Shown here piece by piece: positions 11,201-19,700 of a stretch of 64,000 nucleotides of DNA; position 1 is the stretch's first letter; every line of letters starts with the position of its first letter. Both the position numbers and the translations under genes were made by a program. The stretch spans positions 62,001 to 126,000 of the forward strand of contig DAMCZI010000004.1 of the NCBI GenBank assembly GCA_032095175.1, in the 5' to 3' direction. The notes under the pieces were generated by a model, which saw only the letters and a list, made by a program, of their open reading frames with translations, did not search any database and had not been told where the DNA came from. This stretch comes from DAMCZI01 sp032095175. Its GTDB lineage: Bacteria; Bacillota; Clostridia; Clostridiales; Caloramatoraceae.

Positions 11201-11332
11201 AGTTTTAGGTCCAGACACCTCGTTGAAAATACTCTTTTTTATCTTGCTCAAAAGGCCTTCATCTTTCTTACAGCCTGTAAAAAGGCTAAGCGTAAAAATT
11301 ACTGCTAATAATATGGCCAGCCTCTTTTTCAT
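5231..11332 (-). CDS. Giant lipoprotein with two von Willebrand factor A domains
   Basis: 2033 residues. The N-terminus is a lipoprotein signal (lipobox LFTGC, Cys21), so it is predicted to sit on the outer face of the membrane. Two VWA domains are visible with MIDAS motifs DSSGSM at 451-456 and DNSGSM at 642-647, each followed by the expected Thr and Asp regions (FSDGVDSS; YMTDAALE). They should bind divalent metal and mediate adhesion or complex assembly. Residues about 25-430 look beta-rich. The long region after 850 contains further beta-rich and alpha-helical segments without motifs I recognise. AGGAGGATAAGG precedes the ATG. It appears monocistronic, closed by long hairpins. The role in adhesion, envelope stress or sensing is open. 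Confidence 0.88.
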   Translation of the reverse strand: MKKRLAILLAVIFTLSLFTGCKKDEGLLSKIKKSIFNEVSGPKTGPVGNWDIPIPEINPLGSQNLYSSTEYEGKEHTVTFVENYQESSRLLSGEQWTLVVADNSGIPLKFLKDYAKKLGANIYSSPYSDRLVFSYQKDKDSIWWGDAQQEDSGYTLSVTKEIQAIPDKALTFKPKDLGEDINNVSFVTTSKGNRFQTASITLPTGMVKVTAYSQMEKGVLSRKFNYLRELDSVKTSRFVLDDIPQGEGTLIWDISWEQDRVPEEFTFLLQEMYEIPQIKMGDELGALKVCGIPFGEVRVEVPKGGEVVHADGYSLEGDVTPEGDTMFWLPAGYWNVVLEAEGINITSSLSRLVPVNSGEMTVLTLPDTLKSTYSNLNSLYATEESNSGGIELIDTKDLTDKATISFAVNDPKKRDIFPTNENTKVVEGGKEVKILDITRQIMPPSIVLLLDSSGSMKGQMDNTIAAAKKFVQGLPDKSFIQVIDFDSEARVLKGTTKSEVIKSLSSVKAGGSTVLYDSIMKGLEILNGKARPALVVFSDGVDSSTDPNDVGSSASKEEVIEAVNETNIPLHTIGFGKSPDSTTLKQVAGLSGGEYYPAKDQKALINVFASINSKFGNSFKLTYERPKELAKSDTPVVSVVLDNSGSMDIDPQEEEGCGYRIDKVKALFHDFVQKLPEECLTQMINFSASATGGTIINIQQLTSKRKPELLQSIGEMEANGGTPILESIVAAYENIKPVPTTKKVIVYMTDAALEVSEEEQPQFVELLQNIKKDDIQVIWVGMGVEGKEDVFIRAAELSGGRYVVSEDVKVLEATLGEVLTLINQPKTSEKIALSISIDDKTPSGDVINYSKSTMVGFSKPKVSGKAVEPNKVETSTGIPIKRYDKQVAELIYGTDVPSKDALITKRMPFNIKAENKAMEISVAEAYYFGTFKGVEKPEGKQFLALEIEMKNKLQQKIPYQIPSFTSHFYVNINNNGMYPASEATWLAQTPVAVPGDYKIEIEPGESVKGAMIFIVPDEPILQKSLHFYDTEYGHVSIPLVGTMKQELLKVDKLPATQLVNITDAFSMTINAAKVVPKLDNVEASEKSSFKVIEANFKAKVQALLDIEPSQRLLFSIDTAQGPLLTKMSDVTNQIPFGFMKPVMLAPASNNMVRFAYQIPNILSNTNSEIIGDLKDGTLHIPVTKGKAYGNPVNKPKLPGDGMEIRVNDLVRLNGIEGYNEDDVILDITIFDKKDGEGTSGFEDAFTLVRNDYIEKKPSGATAGQTGLGNFAAGDGESEYIVPSDNSTDSLLFGIDSDWAVFDNSSRRGLILFKMPSESSRYGWTLRSPFFKGLKEPIRNGSYGSSGLLVAKTVVENKASEEFEKQLSEAIDAAVNKYNTTKAISGKAGYTESLGLSKGEGVKNNIPVPGIVVSGTEKLNNINNIKDFTKAMEKLRWLPSKDEAWHYRYSPEAVLTQGWGNEWDLMKLTEGSLSKLGYRPYRRLVKLTEDGRKKLMKIGEISECNITNLPAIAYVDEEGKSRLFVIPFMKDITKLDDLVYMTANQKIDELVQQTVKVSLSIKAESLEKTAASQIGDAADALGGVEEKAQSFEYIDVLSKELSLPALSLDAMDIGYINVGKGKGDVYNAGVSTTTGFIMGDGYIDTGEYKALGIKITVSLPNQDEITHETALLEGQTLNGLFHTLGLNLPDLPKEAIDKLQNAGDLEYKAAKSPDNNSVLRWYTRNILNRFIATQSEFDERTAKALDVTLGRTSRARSIVVTVSMNEKDKKLRTSVDLMQATNEVQSGTKKAQSAYNIGAGLFVSQLEGRALPNGVKAELAEIWGNAPKGTTFSIIMSGDSDRSSALSKMKGLGYPETLLKHIEESGKIFIITDKPTIIDGEKRWAWLEIDPITYDTISVLDNGGRSGMAGYLMNFMPSIKDCRDYMVGAFIGADTSIWAVSAFSLSLDDYNDILANAMALVNAVSENLDAVMKGIKEPDLSLGKLELSAGPVNFEMKLKWNLELEANTGNNFDIITGFKDGAAFYFTHAKAAKK

Positions 11333-11747
11333 ACAATAAACCTTATCCTCCTCTACATATTTATTTAAATATTAATGCATTTAGTTTTTACATTTAAGTT
11401 TGATATGGAACTCACTTCCGCAAAAGAATATTGCTGCTATCTTTTTATATGATATAAAAAGAAGATTTGTGATTATTTTTATACTGATAAGTGCCTAAAG
11501 AATTCTTAGCTAAGGAGACTAGATATTTCATGATTTTTTTAATTATAATAATATATACTTGGTGCCAATGTGTTATTCTATAATTTTTTTGATATGAAAA
11601 TTTCTACTGCAAAAATTACACTTTTGAAAACAGTTATTTAGTTGATAGTCAAGCATAAAATGTGTAAATTTGTAGATAGATAATATAGGCAATAATTGTT
11701 ATAATTTACATTAGAGTATATAGCAAGCACTTAAGGAGAAAGAAAAT
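11333..11747. other. Divergent intergenic region, no gene seen
   Basis: 415 AT-rich bases between the divergent VWA gene and the HAD-fusion gene. It must hold promoters for both, but apart from a TATAAT-like hexamer near 11699 without a good -35 partner I cannot place them. No ORF or structured RNA is recognised. Confidence 0.5.
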
Positions 11748-13535
11748 ATGTATATATATAAAACCATAATATTCGATTTAGATGGAACCTTATTCAAGAC
11801 AGATACAGTTTTTATAGATGCACTTAATGAATTATGTGTATCAAGGGGAATGGAACCTATAAATAGGGAAAACATAATTAGTCTTATTGGCGAACCATCA
11901 ACAACAGTATGCCGTCAGATTTTTGGCGAGAATTTAAGCAATGATGAAATTCAGAAAATAAGGAATGACCTCAGGGACATCGAGAACGAGCTTATTCCCA
12001 AGTCGGCTAAGCTTTATGAAGGTGTAAAGGATATGCTGGATAGTCTAAAAAAAGAAGGCTATACTCTATGCATTTGTACTAATGGCAGCAGACAATATGT
12101 TGACAATATACTTAACACCTTTGGAATAAGCCAGTATTTTTCAATCATAAAATCAAGGATTGAAGGGCTTAAAAAATTTCAGCTTATAAAACAAATATTA
12201 GATGAAAGCACAAGCTGTAGTGCTATTATCATCGGAGATACCTCTAAGGACTTTGACGCTTCTGATGCTGCAGGATGTTTATCTATCGGTGTATCTTATG
12301 GTTATGGAGATAATGCTTATAAAAATGCAGATTTCACAGCGGATAATCCTTCAGATATTCATGAGATTATAAAAAAAATTAATGGATTTTATAATGATAT
12401 AGCCAGTCAAATTCTCAATAGAAAACAAAAGAACGCCCCTCTTATTGTAGGAATAAATGGTGTAGACACTTCAGGTAAAACAACCTTTACTAAAGAACTT
12501 GATAGATATCTTTCTAAAGCCGGATTTAAAACACAGATAATACTAATAGACGATTTCCACAATCCTTCACAAATAAGAAACAGGGAAGTAGATCCTATTA
12601 TTTCATACATAAACAATGCTTTTGATCTTGCAAAAATTGAAAAAGAACTTTTAGAACCAATTGTTTCAGAAGGGATATTAGGCAAAGAACTCACATTATT
12701 AGATATTGAAGAGGATAAATTTATTAAACATAAACGATATATCGTAGATAAGGATACCATAGTACTATTTGAAGGTGTACTGCTTTACAGGGAGCCATTA
12801 AATCAATACTTTAATCTGAGATTGTTCATAGATATTACCTTCGATGAAGTATTGAACAGGGCTAAAAAAAGAGATACTTTTCTTTTTGGAGATAAAGTTA
12901 TCGAAAGATACATCAATAAATATATACCCATACAAAAACAATATATTGAAAACTATGATCCAAAAAATAAAAGTGATATTATCATCGATAATAAGGATTA
13001 TTGCAATCCCAAGATCGTAAAAAGAATAGATTCTAGCAAAGATAAAATAGGTAATATAGAATTTGAAAGGGTAGAAAAGAAATATTTAAGTGAAATATAT
13101 AAAATGCTAGAAGATAACGAAGCTGCAGAAATGCTAGGTGTTATATCACTTCCAACTGAACAGGATTACGAAGATAAAAATGCAATAAGCTATGCCATAC
13201 TAGAAGAAAAGCAAGAATTTGTAGGAATCGTAGAGCTTTTCAATATATCATGGAAAAACAGACGTGCTGAGCTTAGTATTGCACTTAAACCTTCCATGAG
13301 AGGAAAAGGTTATGGATATAAAGCCATAAAGAAAATATTAGCTATAGGCTTTGATGAACTAGGGTTAAATAGGATTTGGCTAAGAGTACTAGAAAACAAT
13401 AACAAAGCCATTAGCTTGTATAAGAAGGCTGGTTTTTCACAGGAAGGTATATGTAGAGGCGAAAGTTTAAGGAGGGGACAATTTGTAAATCAAATTCAAA
13501 TGAGCATTCTTATAACAGAATGGCTGCATGAATGA
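11748..13535 (+). CDS. HAD hydrolase / uridine-kinase-like P-loop kinase / GNAT triple fusion
   Basis: 595 residues with three domains in series. Residues 1-210 are a HAD phosphatase of the phosphoglycolate type: nucleophile motif FDLDGT (D10, D12), CTNGS in motif II position, and GDTSKDFDA at 163-171. Residues 230-425 are a P-loop kinase of the uridine kinase/phosphoribulokinase type: Walker A at 235-245 (GxxxxDTSGKT pattern), a substrate Asp in ILIDDFHN and an R-rich lid. Residues 433-595 are a RimJ/RimL-type GNAT with the acetyl-CoA loop RGKGYG and the late LYKKAGF motif. AAGGAG precedes the ATG. The fused activities suggest salvage or modification of a nucleoside-like or small sugar-like compound, but the substrate is unknown. 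Confidence 0.88.
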   Translation: MYIYKTIIFDLDGTLFKTDTVFIDALNELCVSRGMEPINRENIISLIGEPSTTVCRQIFGENLSNDEIQKIRNDLRDIENELIPKSAKLYEGVKDMLDSLKKEGYTLCICTNGSRQYVDNILNTFGISQYFSIIKSRIEGLKKFQLIKQILDESTSCSAIIIGDTSKDFDASDAAGCLSIGVSYGYGDNAYKNADFTADNPSDIHEIIKKINGFYNDIASQILNRKQKNAPLIVGINGVDTSGKTTFTKELDRYLSKAGFKTQIILIDDFHNPSQIRNREVDPIISYINNAFDLAKIEKELLEPIVSEGILGKELTLLDIEEDKFIKHKRYIVDKDTIVLFEGVLLYREPLNQYFNLRLFIDITFDEVLNRAKKRDTFLFGDKVIERYINKYIPIQKQYIENYDPKNKSDIIIDNKDYCNPKIVKRIDSSKDKIGNIEFERVEKKYLSEIYKMLEDNEAAEMLGVISLPTEQDYEDKNAISYAILEEKQEFVGIVELFNISWKNRRAELSIALKPSMRGKGYGYKAIKKILAIGFDELGLNRIWLRVLENNNKAISLYKKAGFSQEGICRGESLRRGQFVNQIQMSILITEWLHE

Positions 13536-13576
13536 TAATATGTTCCAAAATGGTATAGTAAGAAAGGGTGAAACAG

Positions 13577-14548
13577 GTGAATAGTATTAACATTAATGAA
13601 GAGCAATCATTAATTCATAAACCTAAGAGGTGGAAAAAAATCCTTGCTTCTATCTTCATTACTTTATTTGTACTAATCATAGTAGTTTTATCAGTAATTC
13701 CACATTTAATTATGAAAGATATGGTTAATATGCATGTAGATTTTAAGGAAATGTATTCTGCCGAGGATTTTGGAGTTACATCACAAAAATTAAAGCTAAA
13801 AACAGAAGATGGATTGAATATAACAGCATATGAAGTAGATGCTGCTAACCCTAAAGCAATTGTTATATTCATTTCTGGTATACATAATCCATCAGTTACA
13901 GCCTTTTTTGGTCATGCAGAGATGCTAAAGAAAAATGGTTATGGCTCTATACTTCTTGAAATGAGGGCCCATGGTGAAAGTGAAGGTAATTTAGTATGTG
14001 TAGGATACAAAGAATATCTTGATACCAAGGCTGTAGTAGATTATATAACTAATAGATATAAGGATGTCCCAATAGTAGTTTGTGGTGTATCTATGGGTGG
14101 AGCTACTGCAATAAATTCAATGGGAGAGATTAAAGAGATAGATGGACTTATCAGTTTGTCAGCATACTCATCATGGGAAGATAACTTCTATGATATTATG
14201 CTTAAAATGGGTGCACCAAAAGCATATGCAGTAATTCAAAGGCCCTTCATTAAGCTATATACTATGCTTAGATATGGATTGAAATCGGCTAATATAACTC
14301 CAAAGAATGAAATAAAGAAAATTGGTAATAGACCAGCTTTAATTATACATTCTACTCAGGATTCACAAGTCCCATATTCTAACTTTGAAAGGATCATGAA
14401 AGAAGCTCCTAAGCATGTTGAAACCTGGGTAAAGGAAGGAGATCATCATTTTATATTAGACAATGACGATTATTTCTTAAGCCCTGAAAAAGATAAGGAA
14501 TACTCTCAACATATTCTAAAATTTTTAAATGATAACTTTAGGAATTAG
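13577..14548 (+). CDS. Alpha/beta hydrolase with N-terminal membrane anchor
   Basis: 323 residues. A single hydrophobic segment (about 24-46) follows a basic stretch and should anchor the protein with the catalytic domain outside. The nucleophile elbow GVSMGG has Ser172; the acid is likely the Asp in STQDSQVP and the base the His in GDHHF near the C-terminus, as in YqkD/YfhR-like esterases. The natural substrate is unknown. GTG at 13577 is preferred to GTG at 13568 because AAAGGGTG at 13563-13570 is correctly spaced only from the later codon. It follows the fusion gene by about 40 bases and may be co-transcribed. Confidence 0.85.
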   Translation: MNSININEEQSLIHKPKRWKKILASIFITLFVLIIVVLSVIPHLIMKDMVNMHVDFKEMYSAEDFGVTSQKLKLKTEDGLNITAYEVDAANPKAIVIFISGIHNPSVTAFFGHAEMLKKNGYGSILLEMRAHGESEGNLVCVGYKEYLDTKAVVDYITNRYKDVPIVVCGVSMGGATAINSMGEIKEIDGLISLSAYSSWEDNFYDIMLKMGAPKAYAVIQRPFIKLYTMLRYGLKSANITPKNEIKKIGNRPALIIHSTQDSQVPYSNFERIMKEAPKHVETWVKEGDHHFILDNDDYFLSPEKDKEYSQHILKFLNDNFRN

Positions 14549-14624
14549 TTAAAATTTCTTATCCAAGTACCATAAATTAATATATGTAGTTGAAATAGAA
14601 ACACTAGGAGGCTTTTAGAATATT

Positions 14625-15464
14625 ATGAAGAACACATTATATATTTCAGATTTAGATGGCACACTTTTGAATAGAGATTCAAAAGTTCAGAAGCTTAGTG
14701 AAGATATAATAAACAATCTTATATATCAAGGTATGAATTTTTCAATAGCTACAGCTCGTTCTTGGAGTTCTGCTTGTAAAATAATAAAAAGGTTAAACCT
14801 TACATTACCGATTGTAACGTATAATGGAGCTTTTATTATTGATCCACTCACAGGAGATATTATTGAGTCTAGCTGTTTTGAAAAAGCACAGGCTGAATAT
14901 GTATTAAATACTCTAATAAATTCAGAAATTTATCCACTGGTATATTCTTTTATAAATAATGAAGAAAAGGTTTCATGGTTAGGTAACAAGGAGAATGATG
15001 GCACTAAGTATTATTTGAATTTAAGAAAAGGAGATAAAAGATTAAGAAATGTAGATTCAATTCATGATTTATCTATTGGTGATATCTTCTACTTCACTGC
15101 AATTGGATCTCGAGAAAAGCTTGAACCACTAATTCCACTATTTGAGGATAATAGATATTTTTCATATACATTTCAACAGGAGCTTTATAGAGACGAATAT
15201 TGGCTTGAAATCAAGAAATTTGATGCAACAAAAGCAGTTGGGATTGAGAAGCTCAAGAAGATAACAGATTGTTCAAGAGTTATAAGCTTTGGAGATAGTA
15301 TTAATGATATACCCATGTTTTCAATTTCAGATGAGGCTTATGCAGTTACAAATGCAAATCCTGAATTAAAAGCAATTGCAACAAAAGTAATTGGACATGC
15401 TGATGATAATAGTGTTGCAATGTGGCTAAATCAAAATGTAATGAACAAAAAATCGTTTATATAA
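14625..15464 (+). CDS. Cof-type HAD phosphatase
   Basis: 279 residues, the usual size of the Cof/YidA subfamily (HAD class IIB), which dephosphorylates phosphosugars and similar metabolites in the cytoplasm. Motif I SDLDGTLL has D9 and D11. The C-terminal motif SFGDSINDIPMF binds Mg. The long insert between motifs is the IIB cap. AGGAGG at 14606-14611 is somewhat far (13 bases) from the ATG, but no better start is seen. A short terminator follows. The physiological substrate cannot be predicted. Confidence 0.9.
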   Translation: MKNTLYISDLDGTLLNRDSKVQKLSEDIINNLIYQGMNFSIATARSWSSACKIIKRLNLTLPIVTYNGAFIIDPLTGDIIESSCFEKAQAEYVLNTLINSEIYPLVYSFINNEEKVSWLGNKENDGTKYYLNLRKGDKRLRNVDSIHDLSIGDIFYFTAIGSREKLEPLIPLFEDNRYFSYTFQQELYRDEYWLEIKKFDATKAVGIEKLKKITDCSRVISFGDSINDIPMFSISDEAYAVTNANPELKAIATKVIGHADDNSVAMWLNQNVMNKKSFI

Positions 15465-15483
15465 AAGATATTTTTTATTCTTG

Positions 15484-15506
15484 ACCTGGAGGTAACTCCA
15501 GGTTTT
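15484..15506 (+). terminator. Short rho-independent terminator
   Basis: A perfect 8-bp stem ACCTGGAG/CTCCAGGT with a GTAA tetraloop, followed by TTT. It separates the Cof-type phosphatase from the next gene. Confidence 0.65.
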
Positions 15507-15535
15507 ATACTTACATCAAGGAGGGATATTGGATT

Positions 15536-15865
15536 ATGAATACTACTACTTTACTTTTATTTTCAATAGGCATAACATATGGAACATTGACTGCTATAGG
15601 TGGTATTACTCAATTAAGTCAAAAAAAAATCCATCTTTGGGCAAGTATATTAATGATTATTGGAGGATTATTAACTGCTGCTTCAATTATCTTTAACTCC
15701 ATTTTGTCGTACTGTACAACTTATTTGCTAATTATTGGTCTAATAATAATTCATATTGTCTCAATAAACAACGGGCTAAAAATGTATGGAAAGATTAACG
15801 TAAAACATCATATAGTAAGATTATTTATTTCACTGTTAATCATTACTTTATTTATAGTACAATAA
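15536..15865 (+). CDS. Small integral membrane protein
   Basis: 109 residues with four predicted membrane spans (about 5-25, 35-53, 58-78 and 90-108) and only short polar loops. I recognise no family motif. AAGGAGGG at 15519-15526 lies about 10 bases before the ATG. It is 35 bases before the acetyltransferase gene and may be co-transcribed with it. Function unknown. Confidence 0.7.
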   Translation: MNTTTLLLFSIGITYGTLTAIGGITQLSQKKIHLWASILMIIGGLLTAASIIFNSILSYCTTYLLIIGLIIIHIVSINNGLKMYGKINVKHHIVRLFISLLIITLFIVQ

Positions 15866-15900
15866 TATAGTCTTGTATATTTATATAAAGGAGGGGTCCT

Positions 15901-16452
15901 ATGCAGAAGGTATATGAAACAGAAAGACTTATTTTAAAAGTTATAGACAAGAACTATGCTGAATCTGTTCTAGATTATTACTTAAGAAATAAAGCATTTT
16001 TAGAAGAATGGGAGCCTGTAAAGAGTGAAGCATTTTATACAATTGAGTATCATAAGAGGGAATTAGATAGAGAGTTAATTAATATTGAAAATGAAAATTG
16101 TCTTAGATTATGGATTTTTAAAAAAGATGATCCTAAAAAAATAATAGGCTCTGTTGCCTTTAACAACATTGTACGGGGTGCTTTTCTATCCTGCTTCCTT
16201 GGTTATAAATTGGACGGCTGCGAAATTAATAAGGGATATATAACTGAGGCAATTCAAAAGGCAATCGATGTTATATTTAATGAATTTGGGCTGCATAGAA
16301 TTGAAGCCAATGTTATGCCTAAAAATAAACGCTCCTTAAGGGTGCTTGAAAAATTAGGATTCTATAATGAAGGATTAGCATACAAATATTTAAGGATAAA
16401 GGGAGTTTGGGAAGACCATATCCATATGGTTATGTTAAATGAAAATCTATAG
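15901..16452 (+). CDS. RimJ/RimL-type GNAT acetyltransferase
   Basis: 183 residues, full length for the RimJ/RimL group, which transfers acetyl from acetyl-CoA to amino groups of protein N-termini or small molecules. It starts with the typical ETERLIL strand. The CoA-binding region is around GCEINKGYITEAI, and the family signature EANVMPKNKRSLRVLEKLGF lies near 140-160. AAAGGAGGGG precedes the ATG at 15901. Target unknown. Confidence 0.92.
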   Translation: MQKVYETERLILKVIDKNYAESVLDYYLRNKAFLEEWEPVKSEAFYTIEYHKRELDRELINIENENCLRLWIFKKDDPKKIIGSVAFNNIVRGAFLSCFLGYKLDGCEINKGYITEAIQKAIDVIFNEFGLHRIEANVMPKNKRSLRVLEKLGFYNEGLAYKYLRIKGVWEDHIHMVMLNENL

Positions 16453-16668
16453 ATCTGCTTCTCCCTGTTATTTATGATATGGTTATGAATTTGGATCTGT
16501 CATACGGCGCATTATATGCTTAGGATGTAACAGGGAAAGCTCCGAAAAAGTAATCGTTCATAAAAAAATGAAATTGCATGTGTTTTGTGTTTCATAATGG
16601 GACTAAAGAGACTTTAAATTTATAATTTTGTAAAAGTAAGTTTTGAAAATTAAAAAGGAATTTGTCTG

Positions 16669-16757
16669 GGTAACAGGCACTTGAGTTTTGAGTTATTTAA
16701 TAAAAACATCTAACGATGCTTTTGATTAAATAACTCAAAACTCAAGAGCCTGTCACC
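16669..16757 (-). repeat. 89-bp long-hairpin repeat, copy 1
   Basis: Arms of about 34 bases (16669-16702 and 16724-16757) pair with two mismatches, and the loop extends the stem with CATC/GATG. Its reverse complement matches 34734-34822 at roughly 85-90% over the whole length, including the loop. Here it sits between the convergent acetyltransferase and carB and can also act as a bidirectional terminator. Confidence 0.85.
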
Positions 16758-16777
16758 TAAGCTGTGCGACAGGCTCT
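16745..16777. terminator. Hairpin overlapping the long repeat, probable carB terminator
   Basis: AGAGCCTGTC (16745-16754) pairs with GACAGGCTCT (16768-16777). The left arm is shared with the right arm of the 89-bp hairpin, so only one of the two can form at a time. It lies just after the carB stop on the - strand. Confidence 0.55.
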
Positions 16778-16793
16778 CTGTATTTAGCTTTTT

Positions 16794-19700
16794 TTATAAT
16801 CTGTAAACCTCAATTTTTGATTTCATTTCCTTCTTTAAAACCTTAACTAAAGCCTTAACTGTGTCTAGTACTGTAATTATACCAACATTAGCTTCTGCTG
16901 CAGCTCTTCTTATTTTAAAGCCATCCCTTGTTGAATCATTTCCCTTTGTTGGTGTATTGATAACAAGACCAACCTCACCTGTTTTAATTAAATCTATTAT
17001 GTTTGGATTACCCTCTCCTATCCTTTTTACTTCAACTACATCAATTCCATTGTTTCTAAGGAATTCTGCAGTTCCACTGGTTGCAGTGAAGGTAAATCCA
17101 AGGTTTGTTAGTTCCTTTGCAATTGGCAGGAATTCTTCTTTGTCACTATCATTAATTGTAGCAAGTATATTCTTTTTACCCCTCAAATTAAAACCTGCCC
17201 CTAAAAGTCCCTTGTACAGTGCTTCCTCAAAGGTTTTTCCAAGTCCTAATACTTCACCTGTGGATTTCATCTCTGGCCCAAGGCAAACCTCAACATCCTT
17301 AAGCTTTTGGGTTGAGAATACTGGAACCTTTACACTTATAAGCTGTGGTTCCTTATATATTCCTGTTCCATATCCCATATCCTTTATCTTTTGTCCAACC
17401 ATTGCCTTTGTTGCTAAATCCACAATTGGAACTCCACTTACCTTGCTTATATATGGAACAGTTCTGCTGGCCCTTGGATTAACCTCTATTATATACAATT
17501 CCTTTTCATATTCTATGAATTGTATGTTTATCATTCCTGTTACCTTTAACCCAACTGCAATGCGCTTTGTGTAATCTAATATCTTTTGCCTTATTTCATC
17601 TGATATATTTAATCCAGGATATATGCTTATACTATCTCCAGAGTGAACGCCTGCCCTTTCAAGATGTTCCATAATGCCTGGAATCAATACATCATCTCCA
17701 TCACATATTGCATCTACCTCTATTTCCCTGCCTGAAAGGTACTTATCTATTAGAACAGGATTTTTACTGTCTTTTATAAAAGCATCACCAAGATACTTTT
17801 TAAGCTCATCCCTATCATAGGTTATCTCCATTCCCTGACCACCAAGGACATAGGATGGCCTTACAAGAACAGGATATCCCAGCTTTTCCCCTTCTATAAG
17901 GCCCTCTTCTACATTCCATACAGCTTTTCCTTTAGGTCTTTTTATAGAAAGCTCCTCAAGGAACATATCAAACTTTTCTCTATCCTCAGCTGTGTCTATT
18001 TGCTCAGGCTTTGTACCATATATACTTATATTTCTTTCTCCAAGGAAATTGGCAAGCTTAATTGCAGTTTGACCTCCAAACTGGAGTATCACTCCCTGGG
18101 GTTTTTCCTTTTCAATTATATTTAAAACCTCCTCCTCTGTAAGAGGCTCAAAATATAGCTTGTCTGATATATTAAAATCTGTACTTACTGTTTCAGGATT
18201 ATTGTTTATTATTATTGTTTCATATCCAAGCTTTCTTAATGCTAGTACACTATGAACTGAAGCATAGTCAAACTCTATTCCCTGTCCAATCCTTATAGGC
18301 CCCGAGCCTATTACTATTACCTTCTTATTATCTGTAACCTCAACCTCATCATATTCATCATAGGTTGAGTAATAATATGGAGAAACTGCTTCAAACTCCC
18401 CTCCACAGGTATCAACCATTTTATACACAGGCTTTATATTCCATATATCTCTCAATTCACATATTTTATCAGGCTCAACACCTATAAATTTAGCAATTGC
18501 CTTATCTGAAAAGCCTTTTTTCTTTAAGGTATAAAGCCACTCTCTGCTAAGCATACCAATGTCAGCACTTTTTAGTTTTTCTTCTTCATCTACAATATAT
18601 TTTATTTTACTTATAAAAAACTTCTCTATGCCTGTGATTTCTGCAATCTTTTCTGTACTGTAGCCCCTTCTTACCATTTCTGCAAGACAGAATAACCTTT
18701 TATCATCTCCATTTTTTATATTATTCTTGAGTTCATCAAGACTCAATTTCTTAAGCTGAGGCACGTCAAGAGAGTATCTTTTTATTTCAAGAGAACGTAT
18801 ACCCTTTAACAATGCTGCCTCAAAGTTGCTTCCTATGGACATTATCTCCCCTGTTGCCATCATCTTTGTTCCAAGCCTTCTGTCTGCATTTTGAAATTTA
18901 TCAAAGGGCCATCTTGGTATTTTAACCACAACATAGTCAATTGATGGTTCAAAGCAAGCATAGGTTTTTTGAGTAACTGCATTTACTATTTCATCCAGGG
19001 TATACCCTAGTGCAATCTTTGCTGCAACCTTTGCTATAGGGTAGCCAGTAGCCTTTGATGCAAGTGCTGAGGATCGGCTTACTCTTGGATTTATTTCTAT
19101 TACTGCATATTCAAAGCTTCTTGGATTTAGGGCGAACTGAACGTTACAGCCTCCCTCTATTCCTATTTCATTTATTATATCTATTGCTGCTTTTCTAAGC
19201 ATTTGATGATCCTTATCAGAAAGGGTCTGACATGGTGCTGTAACTATGCTGTCTCCTGTATGGATTCCAACAGGGTCTATATTTTCCATGTTGCATATGG
19301 TAACACAGTTTCCATTTGAATCCCTTACTACTTCATATTCAATCTCCTTCCATCCCCTTACACACTTTTCAAGGAGTACCTGGGAAACACAGCTGAGCCT
19401 TAATCCCTGCTCCAATATATCTGCTAATTCTTCTTCGTTCTCTGCTATGCCTCCTCCCGTACCCCCTAAGGTATAAGCAGGTCTAACTACAACTGGATAT
19501 CCTATTACCTGAGCAAATTTTAACCCTTCCTCTATATTTGTAACAGTTTCACTTTCTATTATTGGTTGATTTATGGTTTTCATAAGCTGTCTGAAGGTTT
19601 CTCTGTTTTCTCCCTTCTCAATTGCCTCAATGGATGTTCCTATAACTTTTACATTATATTTATCAAGTATACCCTTTTTATCTAGTTCAAGGGCAAGATT

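Noticed and set aside
16861..17574. A 237-codon ORF antisense to carB
   Set aside because: The carB frame is certain; the antisense frame follows from codon bias in a long conserved gene.
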